DNA from: Conidiobolus incongruus B7586
Lineage: Eukaryota > Entomophthoromycota > Entomophthoromycetes > Entomophthorales > Conidiobolaceae
Reading direction: 5' to 3'
DNA length: 21,004 nucleotides
NCBI GenBank assembly: GCA_000697335.1
Contig: JNEM01016449.1
Location: 1 to 21,004 of the forward strand
Shown: piece after piece, positions 1 to 10,702 of the stretch
Layout of the letters: each line of letters starts with the position of its first letter
How positions within the stretch are numbered: position 1 is the stretch's first letter
Notes under the pieces: generated by a model
Seen by the model: the letters and a program-made list of their open reading frames with translations, nothing else
What the model was told of the DNA's origin: nothing
Databases searched by the model: none
Program-made: the position numbers and the translations under genes

Positions 1-1575
1 ATATTATATTATTATTTTTATTCAAAAAGCTATTATATTTTATTAAATATTATAATAAAAATATTTAATTAATAAATCATCAAACCTTTGAAATAAAGTT
101 AATTATTTTGATATATTTGAATAATTTTTTATTATCTGATTTATAGAAATAATGATATATAAAGTAATATTCTAAAAATCCTAGTTCCTAAATAAATGGA
201 AATAGTCAATAATAGTAATATATATTTTGAGTTTAAGAGATAAAAATATTAAATTATATATGATTTAGTTTTTGATATTATTATTATAAATTTTAAATAA
301 TGGGAAACCTTTGAGAATTAATATTTATAAATATTTTATTAAATAAATTATAAAAAATAAAAATATATAATAAAATATATATTTTGCTTTATTATTGAAA
401 ATTTTTTGCTATATTTTTAATAAGCTTTAAATACTTAAAAAATGATCCTTATTATTATAAAATAAAATTAAATATTTTATAAATTAAGTTTTTTATATAA
501 ATTTTCTTAGCTTTAAGTTGATTATTAAATTACCTAAAATAATTATAATTATTTAAGTTATAATTTAGTAAATATATTAAATATGATAACTTGTTTAAAT
601 TCAAATTAATTAGAAAGTTTTTTATAGCTCAAGATTTATCTATTATATAATTATTATATATAATAATTAATAATTCTAGATTTTATCAAAAATATAACTT
701 ATTAAATTATTTATTTGAAAAATAATATAAATTTTATTATTAATTAATTTGCACTCAAAAACTAGATATAAATAATATAAATATTATTATAATTAACTAT
801 AATAATTATAATTAACTATAGTTATGATTATTTATTTATAAATAAAATCTTTATTTAATTAAATTTATAAAGGGATTATTTTAGCTTAACCTAATATTTT
901 GATTTGTGTTTTATTTAAAAACTATACAATAAGATTATTAACTTATAAACTATAATAATTTATTATAACAGCTTTGATTTTTATATATATTCTATTAAGT
1001 ATTATTTAATTTTAATCACTTTAGTTTTTTAAACTATATTTAAATTATAGGGTATTAATTTTATATTTTTCTTAAATAATTTTAAACCTTGATATATATT
1101 ATATCTATTAAATTAATATTTAAATGATTTGATAGTTATTTAATTAAAATATAATAGTTCTTATTAATATATTTTATATTGTATTAATAATTAAAAAGGT
1201 TATAATTGAAAATAGTTTTTTGAATTTTATTAAATTATAAAAATTCCTTTTTTAGCTTTAAAATAATTGGCCTAGTAATAAATAATAGATTTTGATAAAC
1301 TATTATCTCTAAAAGCTACTGGTAAAATTGAATGATTTTAAAAGGATTATGGTTAAGTTTTTTAATACTAAATTAAAAGACTTTTGGTTATTACTATTTA
1401 AATTAAACCTGATTAAATTAAACAATAAATTTTTAAAAGTTAATCTTTTAATGAAAAAACATTATATATCTATATATATTTTTAAAATTGTTTTTTTCCT
1501 ATTTGTTTTGTAAATATGTTTTCTGGAGTTAATAATATATTTGAAAAATCAAAAATTAAAAAATTCTCATTCCTT
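1..1575 (-). mobile_element. Highly decayed mariner/Tc1-like DNA transposon, copy 1
   Basis: The minus strand aligns with the better-preserved copy at 11830-12300, from an outer end near 1575 through the untranslated leader into the transposase N-terminus. The start codon position (1408-1410) reads AGG instead of ATG. The helix-turn-helix region survives in pieces: LSKSIIYY followed by an FKA segment corresponds to LSKTTIYCW...FKAG in the second copy. Alignment is convincing from about 1575 down to about 1150. Below that the sequence is almost pure A/T, and I only infer that it is the remaining transposase (DDE domain) because a mariner needs roughly that length. The decay is strongly biased: positions that are C or G in copy 2 are often T or A here. 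No terminal repeat is recognisable at the left edge, so the true left end is unknown. An open frame on the plus strand at 1328-1513 is an antisense shadow of this relic. Confidence 0.6.
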
Positions 1576-1702
1576 CAACACAGTGATATGATGAAAATAT
1601 GATTATTAATACTAATAGGGGAATTTTTTGGAATATTTATTAATTCAAGGTGTAATTGTTATTAAATAATCTTATCATATATTTATTTTTGGGTTTAGCT
1701 AT

Positions 1703-2150
1703 TTATTTGATCAATTTTAGATATATCTGATATGACAAGAAAAAATTCATATTTTCCATTCCCTCAACGTCATCCCCTAATCCAAAAGCCATGACTAGTT
1801 TGATACCACAAATACTCACCCTGAAAGGATTTCGCTCCTGTTTCAATTGCTCTTTCTCTAATAATTTTCCTTTCTCCTTCGGATTTCTTTTATTCTCTTT
1901 TTCTGTAATAGGCCTTGTACATTTTGAGATTGATATATAACCTATTTTACACCACATAAAGCTTCCTGTTCTATATCCTATTCAACCTCATGATTACACA
2001 GTAGCCGCTACTATTGCCCGAGGACTTGTCGAGCATGCTCCCCTCTTCGTTAGCTTGTTTTTGTAAGGGATCAAAGTTTGCACCGTTGGAAAATGACTAT
2101 CATGGCTCTTTGAGAGCTCATGCTGGTGACAATATCCAATAAAGTAATAA
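1703..2150 (-). mobile_element. G+C-richer island, possible LTR-retroelement (Ty1/copia-like) fragment
   Basis: This stretch stands out from its surroundings by base composition and ends abruptly on both sides. On the minus strand it carries TGGTATCA (1801-1808), the usual first bases of a copia-type primer-binding site complementary to initiator tRNA. An ATG with an open frame follows at once (1792 downward), and a purine-rich stretch precedes it. That order resembles the end of an LTR, a primer-binding site and the start of gag. No second LTR, polymerase or integrase is seen nearby, so at best this is a small broken fossil. Two short minus-strand open frames lie in it (1703-1957 and 1994-2176), and I recognise no host protein in either. 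The family assignment is an inference from one short motif and composition. Confidence 0.25.
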
Positions 2151-2179
2151 TCGAAATTATAACTTAAAATTTTCAAAAT

Positions 2180-3330
2180 AAACCAAATTAATTGGTGTAT
2201 TGATAAATTATAATTTATTTCATTCCATTAAATATTTGAAGATTAAGTTTCATCTAATCCATTATTTAGTATTTTGAATGAAACTCAAAAATTTGAGGGG
2301 TATTTTTAATATTAAAATTTAGGTCCAATAGGAATATTTGGTTTTGGGACCTTAATAATAATATTCAATAAATTAAATATTTTTCAATAGTATACTTGTA
2401 ATTAAATGACTAGCTACAGTTAAAATATTGCTTTTCGATAGTAATTCTGTAAGAGGAGGTGTAATTAAATAAAATGTTAAACCTTTTATTGATTAAAGTC
2501 AATTGAGAGCTAAAATAAAATATTTTATAAAAAACATAAATTATATCTGCTAATTTTAACTAAATAGAATATATTTTTTAATATTATAAATAACAAATGA
2601 TATTTCAAAAAGTTCTTATAAAGCAAATAGCTTTGTAAATACTGATTCAATTCATCAATATAATATATTAATCAACCTAAATTACAATCAGGAAGCTAAT
2701 ATGAAGCTTAAGTTTATTAAACTCTTAATTAGCTATATATTTAAAAAATGTTGAACAATTTATTCTTTAGAAATTGATTTGGAAATTAAAATCATGAATG
2801 AATTTAAGGAAATGTTATGTAAACTTATAGTGAATGATAAAAAATAGAGTTCGGTAAGTTAACGGTTGATTAATGAAATATTATAAAGTACATTTATAGC
2901 GTATATCACTTTTTGGCAAAATGATTGATATTATGTTCTTATTTGGTCTAATATATTTTAAATTAATATTTTATTTAATAAATTGCCATAATCATCAAAC
3001 TATAGAATAACAATAATTTTGTAAAAATTATTCTCCCAAAAATATATATTTGGATTTCAAATATGTTATTTCATTAAACTTTGAGTATATATCTCGTATC
3101 ATTGTAATTACAATATTTTATCATTTGTTCGAATATTTATAAAATGATAGGTGAAAAATTATTTCAAAAATTTTGTGATAAAAAATCAAAGATAAATTTA
3201 ATTGACAATGTGGTTAAAGAACTAATGTAATATGCGGGCAATTTGTATTGCATTAAACAATGATAAATAGTGCACCAATATAATCGATTTAAACATCTAA
3301 TCTTTGAAATCAACAATATTTGGTTGCTAT
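2180..3330. other. A+T-rich spacer with no recognisable gene
   Basis: I see no coding region, RNA gene or repeat here on either strand. All frames are closed by frequent stops. No clear similarity to the sequence downstream of pseudogene C was found, so the duplication does not visibly extend here. Confidence 0.5.
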
Positions 3331-3339
3331 AAAAAGATT

Positions 3340-3880
3340 AGCAATGGTGATCAATGTCAGCTCAAGAATTTCATCTCAATGTTCAGAGATTTATGTGATT
3401 ATATGCTCTACAACCTTGGGACCATGAGGACTAGTTGAGTCACTATTACCAGACGGTTGAGTTCATTATACACAACTAATTGGAAATCAGGCAAATTAGA
3501 GTCAGTGAGGGCCATGATGTAAAGTTATACAACGATGAATAAAGTAAAAGAGGTTGTAGCAAAGCTGAGTTCTATTAACTTATCAAGTATACTAAGCAGA
3601 ATAATTTCTAATGGTGCAAGAGGATAAGTTTAGTAACAAGCTGTAATAAAGGTGTTATTCTTGAACATTCTAGAGGAAGAAAGAGAGGATAATTGGTAGT
3701 ATAAGAGTAGTGTAGATTAGTAAAACCAAAAATCGTGCTTCACTTCTATTAGCACTAGCGTATTTAGAATATTTGGGAGTGTGACTGAATAATAGTTTAT
3801 CATTGTGAGGATTCTGAACTGGTTATTTATCCTAGTTTATCTGAAGGAACAGGATGCGACAGTTTCCAAATTCTAATGTT
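3340..3880. other. G+C-richer relic of unknown origin
   Basis: Base composition rises clearly above the background, and the plus strand has several moderately long open pieces separated by stops. One begins with ATG at about 3379 and another spans roughly 3530-3630. Neither frame of either strand gives a family I can name. It looks like the remnant of a coding sequence, either an old host gene or an element fragment, rather than ordinary spacer. It lies about 0.4 kb beyond the 3' end of HSF gene A, and no equivalent is visible beyond pseudogene C. Confidence 0.3.
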
Positions 3881-3990
3881 GGAAAATATTTTATCCAAGC
3901 CAATAATACATTGACATATTAACAAATTCATATTAATGGATATCAAATATTTTGATTTAAATGATTGATATTTATTTTCAATTGATATCA

Positions 3991-4015
3991 GATATTAATG
4001 ATATTAATGATATTA
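3991..4015. repeat. Short tandem repeat, 9-base unit
   Basis: The 9-base unit GATATTAAT is repeated almost three times. It lies in a wider patch (3930-4015) rich in GATAT words. It has no assigned role. Confidence 0.7.
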
Positions 4016-4273
4016 AACAGAAACAATAAAACTGAATAATGGAAAAATTTTATAATTTTTCTTGTTAACATATGGTGTCTGCAGAAAATAATATTTTCTA
4101 AATTTCATATTTATATTGATAACAAAATGTGATAAAATGTACTTTAAATGTAATCTGTTAAATCACAATAGATGCTCAATCGTTTGCACTGTAAATAATT
4201 TAATTGAATTTAAAAAATACATGAAGCAAAAATGTGATAGTTATTTGTAATGATTAATTTGTATTAAATCGTA

Positions 4274-5181
4274 TCATTGGAATGATATAGAGTTGAATAT
4301 AGTGTCTGGTTTATATGGTAGGTCCTGAGTTAAGGAGGCTGAATTGGGACTGATCTCTTGGCATGTATTATTCACACTAATAGAATGCTCTGTGTTGTAA
4401 GGCTCGAACATCAATAAATTATTTAATTCTGGACTTGCAATTAAATAGGGATTTTGGTACATTAGGAAATTCATATTCTCAATTGCATCCCATTGAGTAA
4501 TACCATTATTGAATGACTGAGGTTGACTAGAACAAGTAAAATTATTTAAAGTATTATCTGGTGATATTTTTGAAGGTTGATCTATTAGTTGATCTTTGTT
4601 TTGATTGGCAATTGTGCCAGTGAGATTTTTGACAGATTTCTTCCTTGGTTTTTTCATCCCATATGGAATATATTTGGTAACAACTAATTTATGCTTTATA
4701 TTGTTATTTGTTTCAGATTTTGCATTATTCTTCCTCTTTTGACGATATATATGGATGAGTAAATCTGGTCTATCTCTCTTAAAGCTGGGATGTTGGAAGT
4801 AAGCGATTTTGGTTGGCATTTGATACCTAGTTCTCCTACCATCCACAATCCTTTTAAAACCATAAAGCTGTTTATTTAATGTAAGCATTATTTTCTAAAT
4901 AATAGTATAATCACTTTTACCTGAACCTGTCGGAAGAAAGAAACAAGAGAACGGTTATTGAATTTGGTCTTCATGACTTTAGATTCGAACTGTTGAAGGT
5001 CACTTATGTAGAAGCTCTGTCCATCTTCAGTCCAAGATATATACTCGGACGAATTTACCACACTAAATTAAATATAAAATATTAGGAAATAAAAACAGAA
5101 TAGTATACAATAATAAAATACTAACTTGAATAGTTTTTTAGCAAAGGTAAGTTTTTCTGTTTCTAAACTCACTTTAGGCAT
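4274..5181 (-). CDS. HSF-type DNA-binding domain protein (gene A), three exons
   Basis: Predicted nuclear transcription factor with a heat-shock-factor winged-helix domain. Exons on the minus strand are 5181-5126, 5062-4921 and 4867-4274, giving 263 aa. Introns of 63 bases (GTTAGT...TTTAG, phase 2) and 53 bases (GTAAAA...CAG, phase 0) are placed by matching the family and gene B. The domain spans about residues 13-110: KKLFNVVN, YISWTEDGQSFYISDL, QFESKVMKTKF, the recognition helix SFFRQVQLYGFKR, and FQHPSFKRDRPDLL. A basic stretch KKPRKK (residues 138-143) could be a nuclear signal. The C-terminal half is rich in N, S, P and Q without a heptad-repeat coiled coil, so it differs from classical trimeric HSF1. 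The start follows AAA, and the stop is TGA. An alternative intron 2 acceptor would add nine in-frame residues but give an implausibly short 26-base intron. No in-frame defect is seen. A specific HSF subfamily cannot be named. Confidence 0.85.
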
Positions 5182-5199
5182 TTTGTTAAACACTTCGAG

Positions 5200-5560
5200 A
5201 GATAAAAAAATTACAATGATTTTAATGACTAGAAATGAAGTTAATATTAAATGATATTTAACGGGGCCAGAAATTTGAGTAAATTATTTTTTAACTATTA
5301 ACTCGATTCAATGATTTTCTGAATATATAAAAGTTTTATATTGTTTCATAAAAGTCAATTTAATTGGATTACCTAAATAACAATTCAGCCTGTCAAATTT
5401 CAATATAGGTGTTCATTCTGGTTGGTTAATGATGTGAATTTTTCCATTTTCATCATATGAGATAACACAAATAAGTTCCCAAATTACCCTATTCTCAATA
5501 AAGAACACTTTGAATTGAGACAAAATTTATATCAATTTATGGTCATTGGTCAATTCTTGA
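5200..5560. promoter_or_regulatory. Conserved 5' flank of gene A (shared with pseudogene C)
   Basis: The sequence upstream of A remains alignable with the region upstream of C (about 13880-14220), with several words of 9-13 identical bases in the same order and spacing. A TATA-like word, TATATAAAAG on the plus strand at 5323-5332, reads CTTTTATATA on the gene strand about 140 bases before the ATG. No transcription start can be placed, so the promoter role is inferred only from position and conservation. Confidence 0.35.
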
Positions 5561-5659
5561 TCCAATTAATCACCGGATTTGGGAACAATTTAATTAACGG
5601 AAATTTGAAATTATTTTTGAAATTCAAATTCTCATATTTTGAATGATAACTTTTTGAAT

Positions 5660-7430
5660 TCATGGACCTAGAACACAATAAATAATATCATTGGATTAAT
5701 ATATAAAATCATATAATGTTTATATGTTTGAAAGAAAATCTACCAATAAGTAGATTTTAAGATATTTCAATATGTCAGTAAAATTTATATAAATATTGTC
5801 TGATTTATAAAATAAAACAATATATTTGACAAAATTAATTCTAAAAAATTAGCAAATTATATTATAGAAATGAGAGTAAATTTGCAAGATGTAAATCTCT
5901 TGTAAATTTTGGTAAACATATTAAGTTCATTTTAATTTAAATAATTAAACATATTATTTAAATGAATTAATAATATAAAGTTGAATATGATCGATTTTAA
6001 TAATTACCAATTTCATATTTACATCAATTTCTAGTACATAATCGGCGTTGGAGTACAATTAACCATTTTGGTATCATTTTTATATTCTAAATTATACCTT
6101 TTGATCGGTTATGTCTTACCATTGTAAGCATTTGAAACTTGTTAGAAACTTAAACTTGAAAATCGCATTTTTGTAAGTATTTTCTATTTTATCAATTAAT
6201 GAATATTAAATACAGTTTTATTAATATAAAAACTGTTATTTTGTAATTTCATTTTTATAATAAAATCTATTTTAAAAATTTGGTTTTCTTTTAATTATAT
6301 TAATGTGAATTTTATATTAATTAGGTTTAATCAAAAAATGTCAATTTTAATTAAAAAGGAAGCAACATTCAATTAACTAATTACTTAGTTGAAATGATAA
6401 ATCAGAATATACTCAATATAAATGACTCATTATTCATTTTAAATATTGGGATTTATAATTGTTAATATTAATGATGTAAAAAATATAAATATTATATTGA
6501 AGACATATTTTAATTAACAATATACTCAATGGTTTTCTATATTTATATTAATGATTTATTTTGGAATTAAACAATAATTTCAATATTTTGTATATTGAAC
6601 TAAACATTGAAATTTACTTTCTTAATATTTGTTGTTTTTATTGGGAGATTATTTATAATTATATTATCAATTATAAAAATACATGCTTAGTTATTAAAGT
6701 TTTATATTTTTGAAATATATCAGAAAAAGTATATTTGATCATAATTTGATTTATTTTATCTAATTTATAATTATATCCTAAATTTTGAAAATTACCTAAT
6801 ATATTTCAAGCTTTAACTGATAAAACAATTTTTTATGATTAATTAACTATGAATAACAATTATTATACAATAATAAAAATGAAATAATTACAGATTCTTA
6901 TTGATTCAAGTTGTTTTATAATTTCCATTCGCTTTTAGTATATTTATTTATAATTTAACATTATTGGAATTAATCAAGACATAGGTTAATTAATTTAATT
7001 ATATATAATTTCAAATTATATAACATATATATTTATTATTATCAAAAGAATATAATCTCTTTGGACTAATTTCTGCTTTTAAAATGTAAAAATACAATTG
7101 AATTATATTAGGTAGATTTAAAAATTTCATAATTATATAAATTAAAAATTAATTCAAGCTTTACTTAGTTTTTAATATTAAATATAGACCTAATTATATT
7201 TTAAACAATATTTACTCCAAAAAATATATTATGCAAGAGTTTGTTCATAAAATTTAATTTAATGTAAAAAATAATTATTCTAATACTTTTATTATATATT
7301 ATTTGATCATTAAATTTCATTGATCTTTAAATTAACATGTAATATTAAATATCGTAACTTTCATGATTTAACAAACAATTATATAATAAAATTTTTTGGT
7401 AACTATCCTTTATGAATTCAGGTATTATAA
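5660..7430. other. A+T-rich intergenic spacer between genes A and B, left part
   Basis: No gene, RNA or mobile element is recognised. All six frames are interrupted frequently. This is half of the roughly 5 kb region between the divergent genes A and B, and any distal regulatory sites for them would lie here, but none can be pointed to. Confidence 0.5.
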
Positions 7431-7441
7431 TGATTAGCTAG

Positions 7442-7463
7442 ATGTCACGAGTCAACGTGACAT
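7442..7463. repeat. Perfect inverted repeat, 8-base stem and 6-base loop
   Basis: ATGTCACG pairs perfectly with CGTGACAT. It sits exactly at the left border of the inserted island, as expected for a terminal palindrome of a mobile element. It is much more G+C-rich than its surroundings. Confidence 0.8.
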
Positions 7464-7579
7464 TACCTAAAATAGGATATAATAGGAACATTTAAAGTTC
7501 CACTTCCCTTGAAATAATCACTACAAGACAAAAGGACAAAGAAGACAAAGAAGGCCAAAAGAAGTATAAGAGAACACAT

Positions 7580-7604
7580 CAGAATAGCTAGATGAGCTAT
7601 TCTG
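7580..7604. repeat. Perfect inverted repeat, 10-base stem and 5-base loop
   Basis: CAGAATAGCT pairs perfectly with AGCTATTCTG around the loop AGATG. It lies about 85 bases upstream of the 98-codon open frame. A smaller inverted repeat, GGAAC/GTTCC, lies upstream of it at about 7486-7502. The role is unknown. Confidence 0.75.
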
Positions 7605-7989
7605 GTCATTCCTTTAACAGATCTAATAATTAATAAATAAGTTCCTCAGAGTTATAATATTTTATTCACATTAATTAGCTATCATTATGGTACTGTTACG
7701 TTCTATTTTATCTCCTGTAACATTCAAAGAAGTTCCCCTCGCAGAGTCACCTCAGACATCAGTATTCAGATTAGCATTTGTCCTGCTATGTGTAATGGTT
7801 AGCTGGGGAGGAACTTGGTTAACTACAGGAATTAATCTCTGGATAATGCGTTTGTGTCTACTAATGAGTTGGGGAATCCTTATACATCAATGTGATGACT
7901 TCGTGGTGAATTCTTCAGCTCCTCATTTGCGGATCTTAGAGGTAGTTGACACTAGAGTATTTAATCTTAGCTTAATAAATTAATATAAA

Positions 7990-10130
7990 AATTAATAGCT
8001 TCTAATTTATATATAAATATATTATATAAAGAAAATTAAAGATAAGAAAGATTATATTGAATAACCAAATCACTATATCAAATCAAGATAAATTATAATA
8101 TATTAGATTAATTAAAGGAAGAAATTATCTTTGAATTAAGAATAAAAGAATATTGATAAGGTACTTAAGATAATAAATTAAAATATTTTCAAATTTTTAT
8201 GGTTAAATAAATATTATAATAAAAACGAAAAATATAATGATAGGAATTATTAAAATATAATAAAAAAACTAAAGTTCTTTGAATTTTGCTAAAGTTATAT
8301 CAAAAAGCTTTAAATAAATATATTACAAACTTTATTGCATCATTTTATTGATTTATTACTCTAAATAATAATTAATAACTTTAATTCTGCTATTATTATT
8401 TTTATAATTAATAGCTGCTTAATTTTTACCATAATAGGCTAACTTGAATAAATAATATTATCAAAAAAATAGGTGGTATTTTTGCTTTTATAAGACAAAT
8501 ATTGGCAAGTTTTATATTTTTAACTTTATATAATATAAAAATTCTATTTAAAATTAAAATTTATAAATATATTGCAAAAAATCTTTAGTTTTAATCCTAA
8601 TATATATATATATATTTATATTTATATGATCTTTTTTTAAATTATATCTATGATTATTAATAATATATAATAATAAATATTATTATTAATATTATATGTT
8701 ATTAAGTTTATAATCTCAAAATAAAAATATTATATAGAATAAAATAAATAAATTGCTAAAATAATAATAATAATTGTTTATAATTAAAGTATATAGTAAA
8801 TCATTTAATAAATAATCAATTGATATTCTTTTATATTATAAATTTAACTTATAATGGTAATATTAAGAAAAACTTTTATATTCTGGGAGCAAAACTATAT
8901 AAGATATATTAAAATGTTTTTATTATAGATCTAATCGCAAATTGGTTAAAATAAGAAAATAAACTTAATGTGAAATAATTATATATGACAAATATCAAAT
9001 AATCAAAATATTTAATATATATGGATATTAAAATATATAATTTAAACTAAGCAAAAAATCAAAATAACTTAAATAACATGTAAAAGTATGTTGAAATACA
9101 ATTGCTAATAGGAATATAATTCCTTGATATCTAATAGTAAATTAAACCAATCACTCAAGGTTAATATTGAGGCATATCCATTTGGGGTTGTTGAACTCTA
9201 TATAGGATTTGAACAAGAGTAATTAAAACTAAATTTTGGCAAATTTAGTTTTAATAGGGAACTATTGGTTAATTTAATAATTCAAATTTAAAAATTTTAA
9301 ATCCAAAAATTAATTAACAATTCTCAAAATTTAGCTTATTAGATAAAATAAATATTGATGTTGAAGATAACTATATAAATCTTCAAATATTTATTTAATC
9401 AAAATTTATCTATTATAATAATCAAAAATTCACTAATAACTTTAAAAACCATATGAAAATTAATTGCTTCAACTAAATCTTTTTTATTTGTCAAAATATT
9501 AAATTAAACAATATTTACTGATCTAATCAAAGCCGAAAGAATATTGTTTAATAATCATTTAGGTCATCTAAAATATAAAATTTATTGATAATCTATATAA
9601 ATGGCAATTTTCCAGTAATGCTATTTTGACTCTAAATAAAGATTTATCAACAATTCATTAAAATTATTATGCTTTAACTCACATGTACTAAGCTAAATCA
9701 ATATAATACTATCTAATTATTAGGTATTATAAGGTTACAATAGATTTAATTATTATAAATATGAGCCAAGCTACATTATTTTAAATTATTGCGAAAAATT
9801 AATATATAAATAATTTTTATCATATCTTATACAATTGTAAATTATTCAAAATTCTTGAGAATATAAAATAAATTAATCCAATCTATATTTATACCCAATT
9901 CCATAAATTAAACTAGAAATACTCTACCTCCTAATAGTTAATTTATCTAACCCTTGTTCAATATTATATAATGATACTAATATTAGAAAATTATCAATTA
10001 AGATAGATTGATACAAAAGAAATTTAAGAGGTAACCATAATTTTGATTAATTTGGCTATTTAACCAATAATTAAAATCACCTTCAAAGAAAATATTTGAA
10101 CAAGCATCAAAATAATTCAATTCGCTAATG
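7990..10130. other. A+T-rich intergenic spacer between genes A and B, right part
   Basis: No intact gene is visible. 8000-8900 is almost pure A/T with an (AT)n tract at 8600-8615, much like the decayed mariner at 1-1150. A minus-strand stretch around 8440-8500 has a faint resemblance to the mariner C-terminal PPYSPDLNPIE signature, but the match is too weak to call. 9100-9300 is slightly less A+T-rich without any coding signal. Confidence 0.45.
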
Positions 10131-10141
10131 CTTTATTTATT

Positions 10142-10702
10142 ATGTCACAAAATCACGCAACTGTTGCATATGATACTGTAAATAAAAAGTCATTTCCAAA
10201 CAGATTATTTGAGTAATTTTGACTTTCTTTCATTTAATTGATTGTGCAAATTTTATTAATTTATTTCACCCCCACTAACTCAGTGCCATCTTTAGAGTCC
10301 TGAATAATTGTCCATATGTTCTCTGGTTGGATAATGGAGATAGTTTTATTATATACGATACAAACAAGTTTGAGAGCGAAGTCTTAATATCAAACTTCAA
10401 CAACCACTGCATGCTATCCTTCTGCAGACAACTTCACGTAAGTGACTTTACTTTTATATATACTAATTCCAGTTTCTGATACTATCTAGATATATGGATT
10501 TCGAAGGCTCATGGATGGTAGAAGGACTCGACATCTATTTCCAACCAATTTTGTAGGGTTCTATCATCCTTTTTTCAAAAGGAACTGTCCCGAATTAATA
10601 CACAATATTAAGAGAAAGAGGCCACCTCAGACCAAACATAAGGAGGTATTTATTAGCTTAAATGATAAATTTAAAGTATTAGACCATTTTTATATTAATT
10701 AA
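10142..10702 (+). CDS. HSF-type DNA-binding domain protein (gene B), short, three exons
   Basis: Predicted transcription factor of the HSF winged-helix family. Exons are 10142-10212, 10296-10437 and 10490-10702, giving 141 aa. Introns are 83 bases (GTAATT...TTTAG, phase 2) and 52 bases (GTAAGT...CTAG, phase 0). The domain covers about residues 18-114: SFPNRLFEVLNN, YVLWLDNGDSFIIYD, KFESEVLISNF, the recognition helix SFCRQLHIYGFRR, and FYHPFFKRNCPELIHNIKRK. The protein stops about 25 residues after the domain, so it lacks the activation and coiled-coil regions of full HSFs. Either it is a domain-only regulator or a further exon follows a possible donor near 10643. The start is the ATG after TTATT at the head of an open exon. 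Another acceptor at 10283 would add four in-frame residues, but the chosen one keeps exon 2 at 142 bases as in gene A. It lies divergently from A, about 5 kb away. Confidence 0.8.

Larger units (their letters stand above)
7440..7985 (+). mobile_element. Inserted G+C-richer island with hairpins, possible LTR-element fragment
   Basis: The duplication arithmetic (offset change of about 555 bases relative to unit 2) and the sharp composition change mark this stretch as an insertion into the A-B spacer. It opens with a palindrome TGTCACG...CGTGACA, the form taken by termini of some fungal copia-type LTRs, and carries two more inverted repeats within 170 bases. TTAGCT occurs at both borders (7434-7439 and 7967-7972), a possible target duplication. 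An open frame of 98 codons at 7687-7983 (ATG to TAA) would encode a hydrophobic peptide with a central membrane-like stretch. I do not recognise it and cannot tell a small gene from an element remnant. No polymerase or integrase is seen, so if this is an LTR element it is a broken fossil. Confidence 0.3.
4274..10702. repeat. Duplicated HSF gene-pair segment, unit 1 (genes A and B)
   Basis: Genes A (-) and B (+) and the spacer between them correspond in order, orientation and spacing to pseudogenes C and D at 12964-19220. Anchors outside the genes include TTTAATTGGATTA near 5359 against 14035, GTTCCCAAAT at 5475 against 14135, TTTATGGT near 5537 against 14197, and AACTTTTTGAATTCA at 5648 against a near-identical word at 14776. 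The offset is about 8.66-8.69 kb around A, jumps to about 9.13 kb after the island at 14280-14775, and returns to about 8.57 kb at gene B. The spacer is otherwise too diverged to align by eye over its whole length. Confidence 0.75.

Noticed and set aside
1328-1513. Open frame of 61 codons on the plus strand
   Set aside because: It lies antisense to the mariner transposase relic and its leader, and has low-complexity composition.
1994-2176. Open frame of 60 codons on the minus strand
   Set aside because: It sits inside the possible retroelement island, shows no recognisable domain, and its first part is ordinary A+T-rich sequence.
8420-8510. Faint mariner C-terminal signature on the minus strand in the A/T-rich spacer
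   Set aside because: Only a few residues (PP and an IQ/IE pair) line up, the upstream catalytic region is not seen, and another faint match nearby conflicts with it in order.
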